Origin: Fictibacillus fluitans
Lineage (GTDB): Bacteria; Bacillota; Bacilli; Bacillales; Fictibacillaceae
DNA: 64,000 nt
Assembly: GCF_030418125.1 (NCBI RefSeq)
Contig: NZ_JAUHTR010000003.1
Span: forward strand, 1-64,000
Reading direction: 5' to 3'
Within the stretch, counting starts at the first letter, position 1. Each line of letters begins with the position of its first letter. This document shows, in pieces, positions 17,164 to 24,926 of the stretch. Under the pieces are notes generated by a model. That model was not told the DNA's origin. It saw nothing but the letters and a program-made list of their open reading frames with translations, and did no database searches. Position numbers and translations under genes: made by a program.

Positions 17164-18054
17164 ATGATGCAAAACAGTTTAAATACAAGATCAATGATTT
17201 TTACGCTTTATGGGGATTATATCCGGCACTATGGAAATGAAATCTGGATCGGCAGCCTCATCCGGCTGCTTGAAGAATTTGGCCATAATGAGCAGGCGGT
17301 AAGAGCCGCCATTTCCCGGATGAACAAACAAGGCTGGATTGTTTCGCGAAAGCAGGGAAACAAAAGCTATTATTATTTAACCCCGAGAGGCGCCAGACGA
17401 ATGGATGAGGCGGCCAAGCGGATTTTCAAGCTGCAGCCGGAAAAATGGGACGGTTCCTGGTATATGTTCACCTATACGATTCCCGAGGAGAAGCGCAGCA
17501 TCAGGGATGAGCTGAGAAAAGAGCTCGTTTGGAGCGGCTTTGGTCTGTTGGCCAACAGTTTTTGGATCTCTCCGAATAATCAGGGGCAACAAATTAAACA
17601 GATGATGGAGAAGTATGAAATACAGGATTATGTCCATTATTTCACGGCAACATATGAGGGGCCGCACAAAAACGCAGAGCTTGTTAATGAATGCTGGGAT
17701 CTTGCGGAAACGAACAAAAAGTACGATGTATTCATTAAAACGTATTCCCAGAAATATGTGATCGATAAAAATAAAATCGAAAAAGGCGAAATGAGCGATG
17801 GAGAATGCTTTGTTGAGAGAACGAAGCTTGTCCATGAATACCGGAAGTTCCTTTTTGTGGATCCCGGCCTTCCACAGGAACTGCTGCCTTCGGACTGGCT
17901 CGGTGATTACGCGGCTTCTCTATTTGGTGATTATTACAGAACACTCGCCGGCCCTTCAAGCTCCTTTTTTGAAAAGATTTATAGGGAAGGAAACGAGCTG
18001 AAGAAGGATAAATCCTATAACGCGCTCAACCATCCGCTCATTCAGGAGCTATAA
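17164..18054 (+). CDS. paaX: PaaX-family phenylacetyl-CoA-responsive repressor
   Basis: A 296-residue PaaX family regulator. An N-terminal winged helix (residues 8-80: RSMIFTLYGDYIRHYG, then HNEQAVRAAISRMNKQGWI) is followed by the conserved PaaX central and C-terminal parts. PaaX represses paa genes and is released by phenylacetyl-CoA. Its operator is probably the palindrome on the paaA promoter. The start is ATG 17164 or 17167 after GAGGGA. A bidirectional terminator follows. Confidence 0.93.
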   Translation: MMQNSLNTRSMIFTLYGDYIRHYGNEIWIGSLIRLLEEFGHNEQAVRAAISRMNKQGWIVSRKQGNKSYYYLTPRGARRMDEAAKRIFKLQPEKWDGSWYMFTYTIPEEKRSIRDELRKELVWSGFGLLANSFWISPNNQGQQIKQMMEKYEIQDYVHYFTATYEGPHKNAELVNECWDLAETNKKYDVFIKTYSQKYVIDKNKIEKGEMSDGECFVERTKLVHEYRKFLFVDPGLPQELLPSDWLGDYAASLFGDYYRTLAGPSSSFFEKIYREGNELKKDKSYNALNHPLIQEL

Positions 18055-18069
18055 GCCTTTGATTCAAAC

Positions 18070-18108
18070 AAAAAAGCACTTCCGCCCTCTAAGGGAAAGT
18101 GCTTTTTT
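18070..18108. terminator. Bidirectional terminator between paaX and paaY
   Basis: AAAAAAGCACTT (18070-18081) and AAGTGCTTTTTT (18097-18108) form a 12-bp stem with a T-run in both directions, serving the convergent paaX and paaY. Confidence 0.88.
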
Positions 18109-18115
18109 AAAACGG

Positions 18116-18628
18116 CTATGTTAATTCCTGTTTACATTGCTGACCTTTTTGCCGGTACGTTTCAATGGTTAGCGAGATAATTTCTAAATCCTTGTCAGTG
18201 AGTTCTCTGACCACCTTGCCGGGGGAGCCCATCACCATTGTCCGTGGAGGAATCTTTTTGCCGGAGGGGACGAGTGTATTTGCTCCAATAAACGCCTGCT
18301 CACCAATCTCGGCGCCATCGAGTATCGTCGCTCCCATTCCGATCAGGGCACCTTTGCGGACGGTGCATCCATGCAGGATCACATTGTGCCCGATGGAGAC
18401 CTCGTCTTCTAATACAAGAGGAAATTGTTCATAAAGGTGCAGTGTGCAATTATCCTGGACGTTGCAGCGGTCACCTATCGTAATAGGCCCTTCATCTCCG
18501 CGCAGAACGCTGTTGAACCAAACACTGGATTCCTTGCCGATGGTCACATCGCCAATGATATGTACGCCGGGTGCAATAAAAGCGCTTTCATGTATTTGTG
18601 GTGTTTTTCCGTTAAACGGATAATTCAT
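18116..18628 (-). CDS. paaY: PaaY-like gamma-carbonic-anhydrase-family hexapeptide protein
   Basis: A 170-residue left-handed beta-helix protein with hexapeptide repeats (IGDVTIG, ITIGDRCNVQDNC, IGHNVILHGCTV, IGMGATILDGA). Metal-ligand histidines are seen in NCTLH and IGHNVILH. In paa clusters such proteins (PaaY) act as thioesterases that hydrolyse stalled ring-CoA derivatives; the same family includes YtoA and carbonic anhydrases. The start at 18628 is chosen because GGAAGG lies 9 nt before it. It is convergent with paaX and divergent from the next gene. Confidence 0.8.
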   Translation of the reverse strand: MNYPFNGKTPQIHESAFIAPGVHIIGDVTIGKESSVWFNSVLRGDEGPITIGDRCNVQDNCTLHLYEQFPLVLEDEVSIGHNVILHGCTVRKGALIGMGATILDGAEIGEQAFIGANTLVPSGKKIPPRTMVMGSPGKVVRELTDKDLEIISLTIETYRQKGQQCKQELT

Positions 18629-18689
18629 ATGCAACATCCTTCCTTTGGTTTTACCTAAGTATAACAGATTCATAGAAAGGAGAGAGAAG

Positions 18690-19658
18690 ATGAACAGAGT
18701 CTGCAAGTTATTGGGAATCAGCTATCCGGTGATTCAGGGAGGTATGGGGAATGCCAGCAACGCCCCTTTGACAGCTGCTATTTCCAATGCAGGAGCACTT
18801 GGCACCATTGGAGTGGGCACCCGTTCTCCTTCAGAAGTAGAAACGCTAATTCAAGAGACAGCCTCGAAAACAGACAAACCCTTTGCTGTAAACGTTCCTC
18901 TGACTGTAGCATCTAACATAAAAGAAATTTTTCAGCTTATCGTTAAATACAAAGTACCGGTGGTTTCCCTGTCAGCGGGCAATCCGTCACCCTACATTTC
19001 CAGGCTGCAGTCCCATGGAATAAAAGTCATGTGTGTGGTGGGATCAGTCTATCACGCAAAAAAAGCAGAGGATGCCGGGGCGGATGTGATCGTGGCAGAG
19101 GGGTATGAAGCAGCCGGCTTGAACTCTCCGTTCGAGACGACGACCATGACCCTTATTCCTCAAGTGGCAGATGCCATCACTGTACCGCTGGTGGCTGCCG
19201 GAGGAATAGGAGATGGACGGGGCATGGCAGCAGCGATGGTTCTCGGAGCGGAAGCTATCCAGCTCGGAACGCGTTTTATTTCAGTAAAGGAAGCACCATT
19301 CCACTTACTCTATAAAGAAGCCCTTATAAAAGCGGGAGACAGGGATACCATGGTTATCGGCCGTTCGGTTGGCCGGATAAGGAGAGTAATGCGCGCCGCT
19401 TACTCGGAGCATCTATACTCCCTTGAAAATAAGGGGATGACCCTTGAAAAATTTAATGAGATGACAGCTGAAGACCGCCATTTGGCGGGCGCCATGGAGG
19501 GTGATTTTGAAGAAGGGTATATCAACAGCGGCCAGGTTGCCGGGCTGATTAATGACATGCCTTCAGCAAGCGAATTAATTCAGTCGATCACGAAAGAGGC
19601 GCTGGCGGCTTTACAAGCCCAGAAAGAGAAAGCCAGCCAGTGGCAAAACGTGAAATAG
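18690..19658 (+). CDS. NAD(P)H-flavin oxidoreductase, FabK / nitronate monooxygenase-like
   Basis: A 322-residue TIM-barrel FMN protein. Sequence such as YPVIQGGMGNASNAPLTAAISNAGALGTIG, AGADVIVAEGYEAAGLN and LVAAGGIGDGRGMAAAMVLGAEAIQLGTRF is typical of the FabK enoyl-ACP reductase/2-nitropropane dioxygenase family, including the phosphate-binding glycine loop. ATG 18690 follows AAAGGAGAGAG. It is divergent from paaY. A role in the paa route (a reductase or a detoxifying monooxygenase) is suggested only by position; a general FabK or nitronate role is possible. Confidence 0.8.
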   Translation: MNRVCKLLGISYPVIQGGMGNASNAPLTAAISNAGALGTIGVGTRSPSEVETLIQETASKTDKPFAVNVPLTVASNIKEIFQLIVKYKVPVVSLSAGNPSPYISRLQSHGIKVMCVVGSVYHAKKAEDAGADVIVAEGYEAAGLNSPFETTTMTLIPQVADAITVPLVAAGGIGDGRGMAAAMVLGAEAIQLGTRFISVKEAPFHLLYKEALIKAGDRDTMVIGRSVGRIRRVMRAAYSEHLYSLENKGMTLEKFNEMTAEDRHLAGAMEGDFEEGYINSGQVAGLINDMPSASELIQSITKEALAALQAQKEKASQWQNVK

Positions 19659-19794
19659 CCTTTTAAAGGAATAGAATTTATAATATAATAAATTTTGTAA
19701 ATAGTTCGACAAATTACGGAGACATGGCCGGTCAACAAGGGGAATTCAGCATGATAGGGAGATGTCTGATGAAGCAAAAAGGGGGAAAAAGAGA

Positions 19795-20787
19795 ATGAAG
19801 ACGTGGAAAAGTTTGCTTGGCGTTTCTCTTGCTGGAGTGCTGATGCTTGGCGGCTGCGGCACAAAGGAAGGAAAAGAAGTAAACGGTGAAGCCAAGGATA
19901 AGGAGATCAAAATCGGAGTTACCCAAATCGTGGAGCATCCGTCACTTGATGCTGCTTACAAGGGCTTTAAAAAGGCGATCTCAGCCAACGGAGTGAAGAA
20001 CGTGAAGTATGATGTTCAGCTTGCTCAGGGCGATCCGAACAATTCACAAACCATCGCGAAAAACCTGGTTGGGGATAAGGTGGATTTGATTTTTGCGAAT
20101 TCCACGCCAAGTGCACAGCACGCTCTTAATGCTACAAAAGATATTCCTATCGTGTTTACATCTGTCACCGACCCGGTGGGAGCAAAGCTCGTGAAAAGCT
20201 TTGACGAGCCGGGAGACAATATTACGGGAACGACGGATACGCATCCGGACGCAATCCCGAAAACCATTGAATTTATTGATAAAGAGACCGACGCCAAAAC
20301 CGTTGGACTGATCTATAACAAAGGAGAACAAAATTCCGTCGCACAGGTGGACCTCGTTAAAAAAGCCATGAAAAAATCAGATCTCAAGCCGGTTGAGGTC
20401 AGCGTCTCCACTTCGGCCGATGTAAAACAGGCAGCGGAATCCCTTGTAGGGCGTGCGGATGTTTTTTACATCATCACCGATAACACGGTCGTTTCTGCGC
20501 TCGAATCCGTCATCAGTGTAGCGGAGGATAAAGATATTCCAATGTTTGCCGGTGAGCTGGATTCAGTAAAGCGCGGAGCTTTTGCCGCTTATGGGTTCGA
20601 TTATTATGACATTGGTTATGAAGCAGGAGAAATGGCCGCGAAAATTCTGAAGGGCGATAAAAAGCCAAGCGAGCTGAAAGTGCAGTACCCTCAAAAACTT
20701 AAACTTGTTATCAATAAAAAAGCAGCAGAAGCGATGGGTGTCAAATTGAAGCCGGAATGGAAATCGAAGGCTGAATATACAGAGTAA
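19795..20787 (+). CDS. TrpX-type ABC transporter substrate-binding lipoprotein
   Basis: A 330-residue ABC substrate-binding protein of the TrpX family. The lipobox is LGGC (Cys21). Family sequence includes IKIGVTQIVEHPSLDAAYKGF, FANSTPSAQHALNATKDIPIVFTSVTDP and AYGFDYYDIGYEAGEMA. ATG 19795 gives a clean signal peptide; an in-frame ATG at 19762 would spoil it. Related systems are linked to tryptophan or other aromatic compounds. Located between the paa and phenylalanine-dehydrogenase blocks, it may import an aromatic amino acid, but the ligand is unproven. Confidence 0.87.
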   Translation: MKTWKSLLGVSLAGVLMLGGCGTKEGKEVNGEAKDKEIKIGVTQIVEHPSLDAAYKGFKKAISANGVKNVKYDVQLAQGDPNNSQTIAKNLVGDKVDLIFANSTPSAQHALNATKDIPIVFTSVTDPVGAKLVKSFDEPGDNITGTTDTHPDAIPKTIEFIDKETDAKTVGLIYNKGEQNSVAQVDLVKKAMKKSDLKPVEVSVSTSADVKQAAESLVGRADVFYIITDNTVVSALESVISVAEDKDIPMFAGELDSVKRGAFAAYGFDYYDIGYEAGEMAAKILKGDKKPSELKVQYPQKLKLVINKKAAEAMGVKLKPEWKSKAEYTE

Positions 20788-20802
20788 ATTATCCTATAAT
20801 TC

Positions 20803-20855
20803 CCTAGTAATTACAGGGTAATTACCTAGTAATTACAGGGTAATTACCTAGTAAT
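20803..20855 (+). repeat. Tandem 22-bp repeat (2.4 copies) between binding protein and permease
   Basis: A 22-bp unit beginning CCTAGTAATTACAGGG occurs at 20803-20824, 20825-20846 and partly at 20847-20855. Inside each unit GTAATTAC and its complement recur, so alternative hairpins are possible. It lies between the binding-protein stop codon and the terminator at 20862. Confidence 0.85.
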
Positions 20856-20861
20856 GCATAT

Positions 20862-20910
20862 GTGTTGGATTTGGCACAGAATGTCATGGGTCAAATCCGG
20901 CACGTTTTTT
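20862..20910 (+). terminator. Intercistronic terminator/attenuator before the permease gene
   Basis: GTGTTGGATTTG (20862-20873) pairs with CAAATCCGGCAC (20892-20903, two GU pairs), followed by six T (20905-20910). It stands 57 nt before the permease start. Partial termination would give excess binding protein; the tandem repeat just upstream may modulate it. Confidence 0.7.
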
Positions 20911-20966
20911 ATGAGGTTTCCGTAATCTTTGCTTATTAAATCGCATTTTACAGGAGGGATAACATA

Positions 20967-21986
20967 ATGTTTGCACTCTTCAGCTCTTTGGAATCGGGGG
21001 TCATCTATGCCATCATGGCTCTCGGAGTATATCTGTCCTTTCGGATTCTGGATTTTCCGGATCTGACCGTAGATGGCAGTTTTGTTACAGGAGCGGCCAT
21101 TTCAGCCACGCTGATTGTAAATGGGCACAATCCGTTTTTGGCGACCATAGCTGGCATGCTGGCGGGTTTTATAGCGGGCTGTCTCACGGGAATTCTTCAT
21201 ACAAAAGGAAAGATCAATCCGCTTTTGTCAGGTATCCTGATGATGATCGCCCTTTATTCTATTAATCTCCGGATTATGGATCAGCGGTCGAATGTTCCGC
21301 TGCTTGGTGAAGATACTTCGTTTACCCTCATCACGGGCTTTTGGCAGAAGCTCGGTATTGACGGTGCGGTCAATAACGTGTTTACAGCCATCGGACTGGG
21401 AGAGAGCCTCCCGAAAACATGGGGGATTTTCATTATTATGGCGATAGTTACACTGCTGATCAAGTTTGCCGCCGACTGGTTCCTGAGAACAGAGGTGGGT
21501 CTGGCTATCCGGGCTACAGGCGACAATAAACGCATGATCCGCAGTTTTTCGGCAAACACGGACAGCCTGACGGTTTTAGGATTGGGGCTTTCCAACGCAT
21601 TGGTAGCGTTTGCGGGTGCACTCATTGCCCAATACGGAGGATTTGCCGATGTTGGCATGGGGATTGGGATGATTATTATAGGGCTCGCTTCCGTTATTAT
21701 TGGTGAAGCGCTGTTTGGCACAAAATCGATTGGTCGTGCAACACTTGCCGTTATTCTCGGAGCAGTGGTCTACCGGATCATCATCGCGTTCGCCCTGCAG
21801 ATTGAATTCTTTGAAACGGGCGACCTGAAGCTGATCACAGCCCTCATTGTGGTATGTTCACTTGTCCTCCCCAAATTACTGGATGCGCGGAAAGAGCAGG
21901 CAAGAAAAGCAAAGAGAAGACAGCTTCACCGTCAGGCTCTCGAAAGGAAGGGTGAAGAAATTGCTGCAACTAAAATCGGTTCATAA
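20967..21986 (+). CDS. TrpY-type ABC transporter permease
   Basis: A 339-residue permease of the branched-chain-type membrane family. It has eight or more hydrophobic segments, starting with LESGVIYAIMALGVYLSFRI, and the conserved GLALSNALVAFAGAL-like segment near residue 205. The ATG at 20967 follows AGGAGG. The C-terminus is basic and overlaps the next gene by about 26 nt. Together with the flanking genes it forms a three-component importer. Confidence 0.85.
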   Translation: MFALFSSLESGVIYAIMALGVYLSFRILDFPDLTVDGSFVTGAAISATLIVNGHNPFLATIAGMLAGFIAGCLTGILHTKGKINPLLSGILMMIALYSINLRIMDQRSNVPLLGEDTSFTLITGFWQKLGIDGAVNNVFTAIGLGESLPKTWGIFIIMAIVTLLIKFAADWFLRTEVGLAIRATGDNKRMIRSFSANTDSLTVLGLGLSNALVAFAGALIAQYGGFADVGMGIGMIIIGLASVIIGEALFGTKSIGRATLAVILGAVVYRIIIAFALQIEFFETGDLKLITALIVVCSLVLPKLLDARKEQARKAKRRQLHRQALERKGEEIAATKIGS

Positions 21987-22755
21987 AATATTTAACGAAG
22001 GTACGCCGGATGAAAAGATTGGACTGTCCAATATCCAGCTGGTGCTGGAACCCGGTGATTTTGTTACCATTATCGGCAGCAATGGAGCGGGGAAATCCAC
22101 CCTCATGAACGTGATTTCGGGTGTTCTTTATCCTGATATGGGTGAACTGCTCATCAAAGGTAAAAACGTTCTCAATCTACCCGAGCATAAACGGTCAAGA
22201 TTTATTGGCCGTGTCTTTCAGGACCCGATGGCAGGTACTGCTCCGACAATGACCATCGAGGAAAACCTCGCCATGGCTTATGCAAGAAACAAGCGAAGGT
22301 CACTGAGGCGGGGCCTTACAAAAAAATCAAGGGAGTTCTTCCAGGAAGCAGTAAAGACTTTACATTTGGGGCTGGAAAACCGCTTTACAGCCAAAGTGGG
22401 ACTGTTATCCGGCGGAGAGCGCCAGGCGCTTTCCTTGCTGATGGCCACATTCACCGAGCCGGATATTCTGCTGCTGGATGAGCACACGGCAGCATTGGAT
22501 CCTTCACGCGCTGCACTTATCACAAATTTAACAAGAGAAATTGTTTCAAAGCACGGTTTGACGACATTAATGGTTACCCACAATATGCAGCAGGCCATCG
22601 ATTTGGGAAACCGCCTGATCATGATGGATAAAGGGCAGATTATTCTGGATGTGGATGAGAAAAGCAAAAAGCAGCTTACCGTGGAACGGCTGCTTGAGGA
22701 GTTTAAAAGAATACGCGGAGAAAAAATGGCAAGCGACCGGGCATTGCTTTCATAA
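21961..22755 (+). CDS. TrpZ-type ABC transporter ATP-binding protein
   Basis: A 264-residue ABC ATPase. Walker A is GSNGAGKST, the Q-loop RVFQDPMAGTAP, the signature LSGGERQALS, Walker B ILLLDEHTAALDP and the H-loop VTHNM. The TTG at 21961 is favoured by AAGGAAGG 9 nt upstream; GTG 21952 is an alternative. It overlaps the permease stop. The rest of the gap up to 22878 has only a GC-rich hairpin without a clear T-run. Confidence 0.86.
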   Translation: MLQLKSVHKIFNEGTPDEKIGLSNIQLVLEPGDFVTIIGSNGAGKSTLMNVISGVLYPDMGELLIKGKNVLNLPEHKRSRFIGRVFQDPMAGTAPTMTIEENLAMAYARNKRRSLRRGLTKKSREFFQEAVKTLHLGLENRFTAKVGLLSGGERQALSLLMATFTEPDILLLDEHTAALDPSRAALITNLTREIVSKHGLTTLMVTHNMQQAIDLGNRLIMMDKGQIILDVDEKSKKQLTVERLLEEFKRIRGEKMASDRALLS

Positions 22756-22878
22756 AAGCCCTGTAACACTTTACCAGCAGTAAGAACGCTGGGACGCCTT
22801 GATTTTTCTTCCCAAAACAGGTAGACTTTGAGCTTAAATATACGGTAATAATCAAACTCAAGTGGGAGGAAATTTTTT

Positions 22879-24213
22879 TTGAAGCAGCATGAGCAATGGA
22901 CGTCAAAATTGGCCTTTATCCTGGCTGCAGCAGGTTCTGCGATCGGGCTCGGGGCGATATGGAAATTTCCCTACGTTGTAGGAACAAGCGGTGGAGGAGC
23001 ATTCTTTTTACTATTCTTGCTCTTTACCTTTATTATTGGTTTTCCTCTCCTGATGGCCGAGTTCGTCATCGGCAGGGGAGCACAGAAAGAAGCCATTACA
23101 GCGTACCGCATTCTTGCGCCCGGCTCCGGATGGCCATGGCTCGGAAGAATGGGAGTGGCAACAGCCTTTATTCTTTTATCTTTTTACAGTGTGATCGGCG
23201 GATGGGTGATTCTTTATTTATATAAAAGTGTGACCGGCCAGGTATTCGGCCAGGATTACAGCGCTTTGTTCGGAAGCTCCATATCCAATTCCGGTGCTGT
23301 GGTGTTTGGACAGTTCCTGTTTATGGCCATCACGATATTTGTAGTATCCCGTGGAGTGAAAAGCGGGATTGAAGCGGCAAATAACATTATGATGCCAGCC
23401 CTTTTTATCATGTTTATTGTTCTGATCCTCCGCTCTCTTACTTTGGACGGAGCAATGAAAGGCGTTGAATTTTTTCTGAAGCCGGATTTTTCATCCATTA
23501 CGGGGGAATCTGTCCTGTTTGCTCTTGGACAATCCTTCTTTTCTCTCAGTGTGGGGATTTCGGTTATGGCAACCTACAGCTCGTATCTGTCAAAACAGGA
23601 GAGTCTGCCGAAATCGGCAACGACCATTGTCAGCCTGAATGTTGTGATCTCACTGCTTGCAGGGCTGGCGATTTTCCCCGGTGTTTTTTCGCTTGGCTTA
23701 AAACCAACGGAAGGGCCAGGACTGCTCTTTGTTGTACTGCCTGCCGTTTTTGAAAAAATCGTATTCGGACAGATTTTCTTCGTTATTTTTCTGGCTCTGT
23801 TTTTATTCGCAACACTTACGTCAGCTTTCTCCATGCTCGAAGTTATCGTAGCTTCCATCATTAAGGACGATGTTTCCAAGCGTTCAATGTGGTCATGGAT
23901 TATGGGAATCCTTATTTTTCTTGCAGGAGTTCCGTCGGCGCTTTCCATGGGCGTATGGGGAGACTTTACACTGTTCGGCAAGAACATATTCGATTCGCTT
24001 GATTATCTTGTCAGCAATGTTCTCCTTCCGCTGGGCGCACTGTTTATTGCGTTGTTCGTAGGTTTCCGCTATCCGAAAAACAAGCTGTATGATGAGTTTA
24101 CGAGCGGTGCAACAGTCGGAAGAAAAAGCTTTGCGGTCTGGCTGTTGCTGATTCGTTATGTTACGCCAATCGTTATTCTTATTGTTTTCTTAAACCAGGT
24201 TGGGCTGTTTTAA
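22879..24213 (+). CDS. Sodium-dependent amino-acid transporter, NSS/SNF family
   Basis: A 444-residue membrane protein of the neurotransmitter:sodium symporter family (like LeuT, YhdH, YocR). The N-terminal Na+/substrate-site motif AAAGSAIGLGAIWKFPYVVG and about 11-12 membrane helices are present, with the helix-6 region SLSVGISVMATYSSYL. The TTG start is fixed by GGGAGGA 8 nt before it. It could take up phenylalanine or another hydrophobic amino acid; its place between the paa block and phenylalanine dehydrogenase supports this but does not prove it. Confidence 0.88.
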   Translation: MKQHEQWTSKLAFILAAAGSAIGLGAIWKFPYVVGTSGGGAFFLLFLLFTFIIGFPLLMAEFVIGRGAQKEAITAYRILAPGSGWPWLGRMGVATAFILLSFYSVIGGWVILYLYKSVTGQVFGQDYSALFGSSISNSGAVVFGQFLFMAITIFVVSRGVKSGIEAANNIMMPALFIMFIVLILRSLTLDGAMKGVEFFLKPDFSSITGESVLFALGQSFFSLSVGISVMATYSSYLSKQESLPKSATTIVSLNVVISLLAGLAIFPGVFSLGLKPTEGPGLLFVVLPAVFEKIVFGQIFFVIFLALFLFATLTSAFSMLEVIVASIIKDDVSKRSMWSWIMGILIFLAGVPSALSMGVWGDFTLFGKNIFDSLDYLVSNVLLPLGALFIALFVGFRYPKNKLYDEFTSGATVGRKSFAVWLLLIRYVTPIVILIVFLNQVGLF

Positions 24214-24242
24214 TACATTCGCAATTATGTTTACAGGAAATG

Positions 24243-24270
24243 CCGGGCAGACAATGGGCCCGGTTTTTTT
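24243..24270 (+). terminator. Terminator of the NSS transporter gene
   Basis: CCGGGC (24243-24248) pairs with GCCCGG (24258-24263), followed by seven T. Confidence 0.85.
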
Positions 24271-24312
24271 GTGTGTTCCATCTTCCCAGGAGCTGAAATC
24301 TCAGGGTATACA

Positions 24313-24342
24313 TTGACTGTTTATTTAACAAAATGATATTAT
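24313..24342 (+). promoter_or_regulatory. SigA promoter before the hotdog thioesterase
   Basis: TTGACT (24313-24318), an 18-nt spacer and TATTAT (24337-24342). AACGTT and AACGT motifs just downstream (24343-24360) could be part of an operator. The start codon lies about 120 nt further on. Confidence 0.6.
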
Positions 24343-24463
24343 AACGTTAAGAAAACGTCATACAATTATCGAGTTGAATAGTGTGAATCGTAGAGGGCAT
24401 GGACCGGAGCAGGACATTGTCCTCATTCTTTGCGGTTTAACAATTTCATAATGAGGTGAAAAG

Positions 24464-24862
24464 ATGAAACCAGGGATGAAGATAGGGGACACGGCAACGA
24501 TAACTGCCAGGGTTACGCCCGAAATGTTCGCACAGTTTGAGGGAAAGCTGGTTCATCCGGCCTATTCTACCGTTTCGATGGTTTATCATATGGAATGGGC
24601 AGCAAGGCAAATTATTCTTCCCTTTCTTGAAGAAGATGAGGAAGGAATTGGAGGCGGGATTAAAGCGGCTCATCTGGCACCAACGCCTGAAGGCATGGCC
24701 CTTTTCATTACAGCAACGCTTACGGAATTGAAGGGAAAGGCTGTGATTTGCGAGGTGGTGGTCCGCAATGAAAAAGCGGTTGTGGGGCAGGGGGAAGTTA
24801 CGCAATATATATTGCCGAAAGCACACATCTCGAAAAAACTCCAGGAAATGAAAGTTTTATAG
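24464..24862 (+). CDS. Hotdog-fold thioesterase (FlK-like)
   Basis: A 132-residue single-domain hotdog protein. Sequence such as MKPGMKIGDTATITARVTPEMFAQFEG, HPAYSTVSMVYHMEWAAR and GGIKAAHLAPTPEGM resembles FlK-like acyl-CoA thioesterases. In the known enzymes a Thr/Glu/His set acts; Thr/Ser and Glu candidates lie in the STVSMVYHMEWA segment. It precedes phenylalanine dehydrogenase by 64 bp. It may hydrolyse phenylacetyl-CoA or dead-end ring-CoA products, as PaaI does elsewhere. The substrate is inferred. Confidence 0.78.
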   Translation: MKPGMKIGDTATITARVTPEMFAQFEGKLVHPAYSTVSMVYHMEWAARQIILPFLEEDEEGIGGGIKAAHLAPTPEGMALFITATLTELKGKAVICEVVVRNEKAVVGQGEVTQYILPKAHISKKLQEMKVL

Positions 24863-24869
24863 AATGAAA

Positions 24870-24883
24870 TGTAAGCGCTTACT
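24870..24883. promoter_or_regulatory. cre box upstream of phenylalanine dehydrogenase
   Basis: TGTAAGCGCTTACT fits the CcpA cre consensus (TGWAANCGNTNWCW), with a perfect central palindrome. It lies 44 nt before the dehydrogenase start, between it and the thioesterase gene. CcpA bound here would repress the phenylalanine block when sugars are plentiful. Confidence 0.8.
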
Positions 24884-24926
24884 TTAAAGCGACAAAGAGT
24901 CAAAGGATCATGAGGGGGGAGAAAGC

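Noticed and set aside
20803-20855. Part of the 22-bp repeats (ACAGGGTAAT) resembles the I-SceI homing-endonuclease site.
   Set aside because: Only about 10 of 18 bases agree and no intron, intein or endonuclease gene is near; treated as a tandem repeat.
20788-20966. TRAP or T-box control of the TrpX-type operon.
   Set aside because: No series of (G/U)AG triplets at 2-3 nt spacing and no T-box sequence were found.
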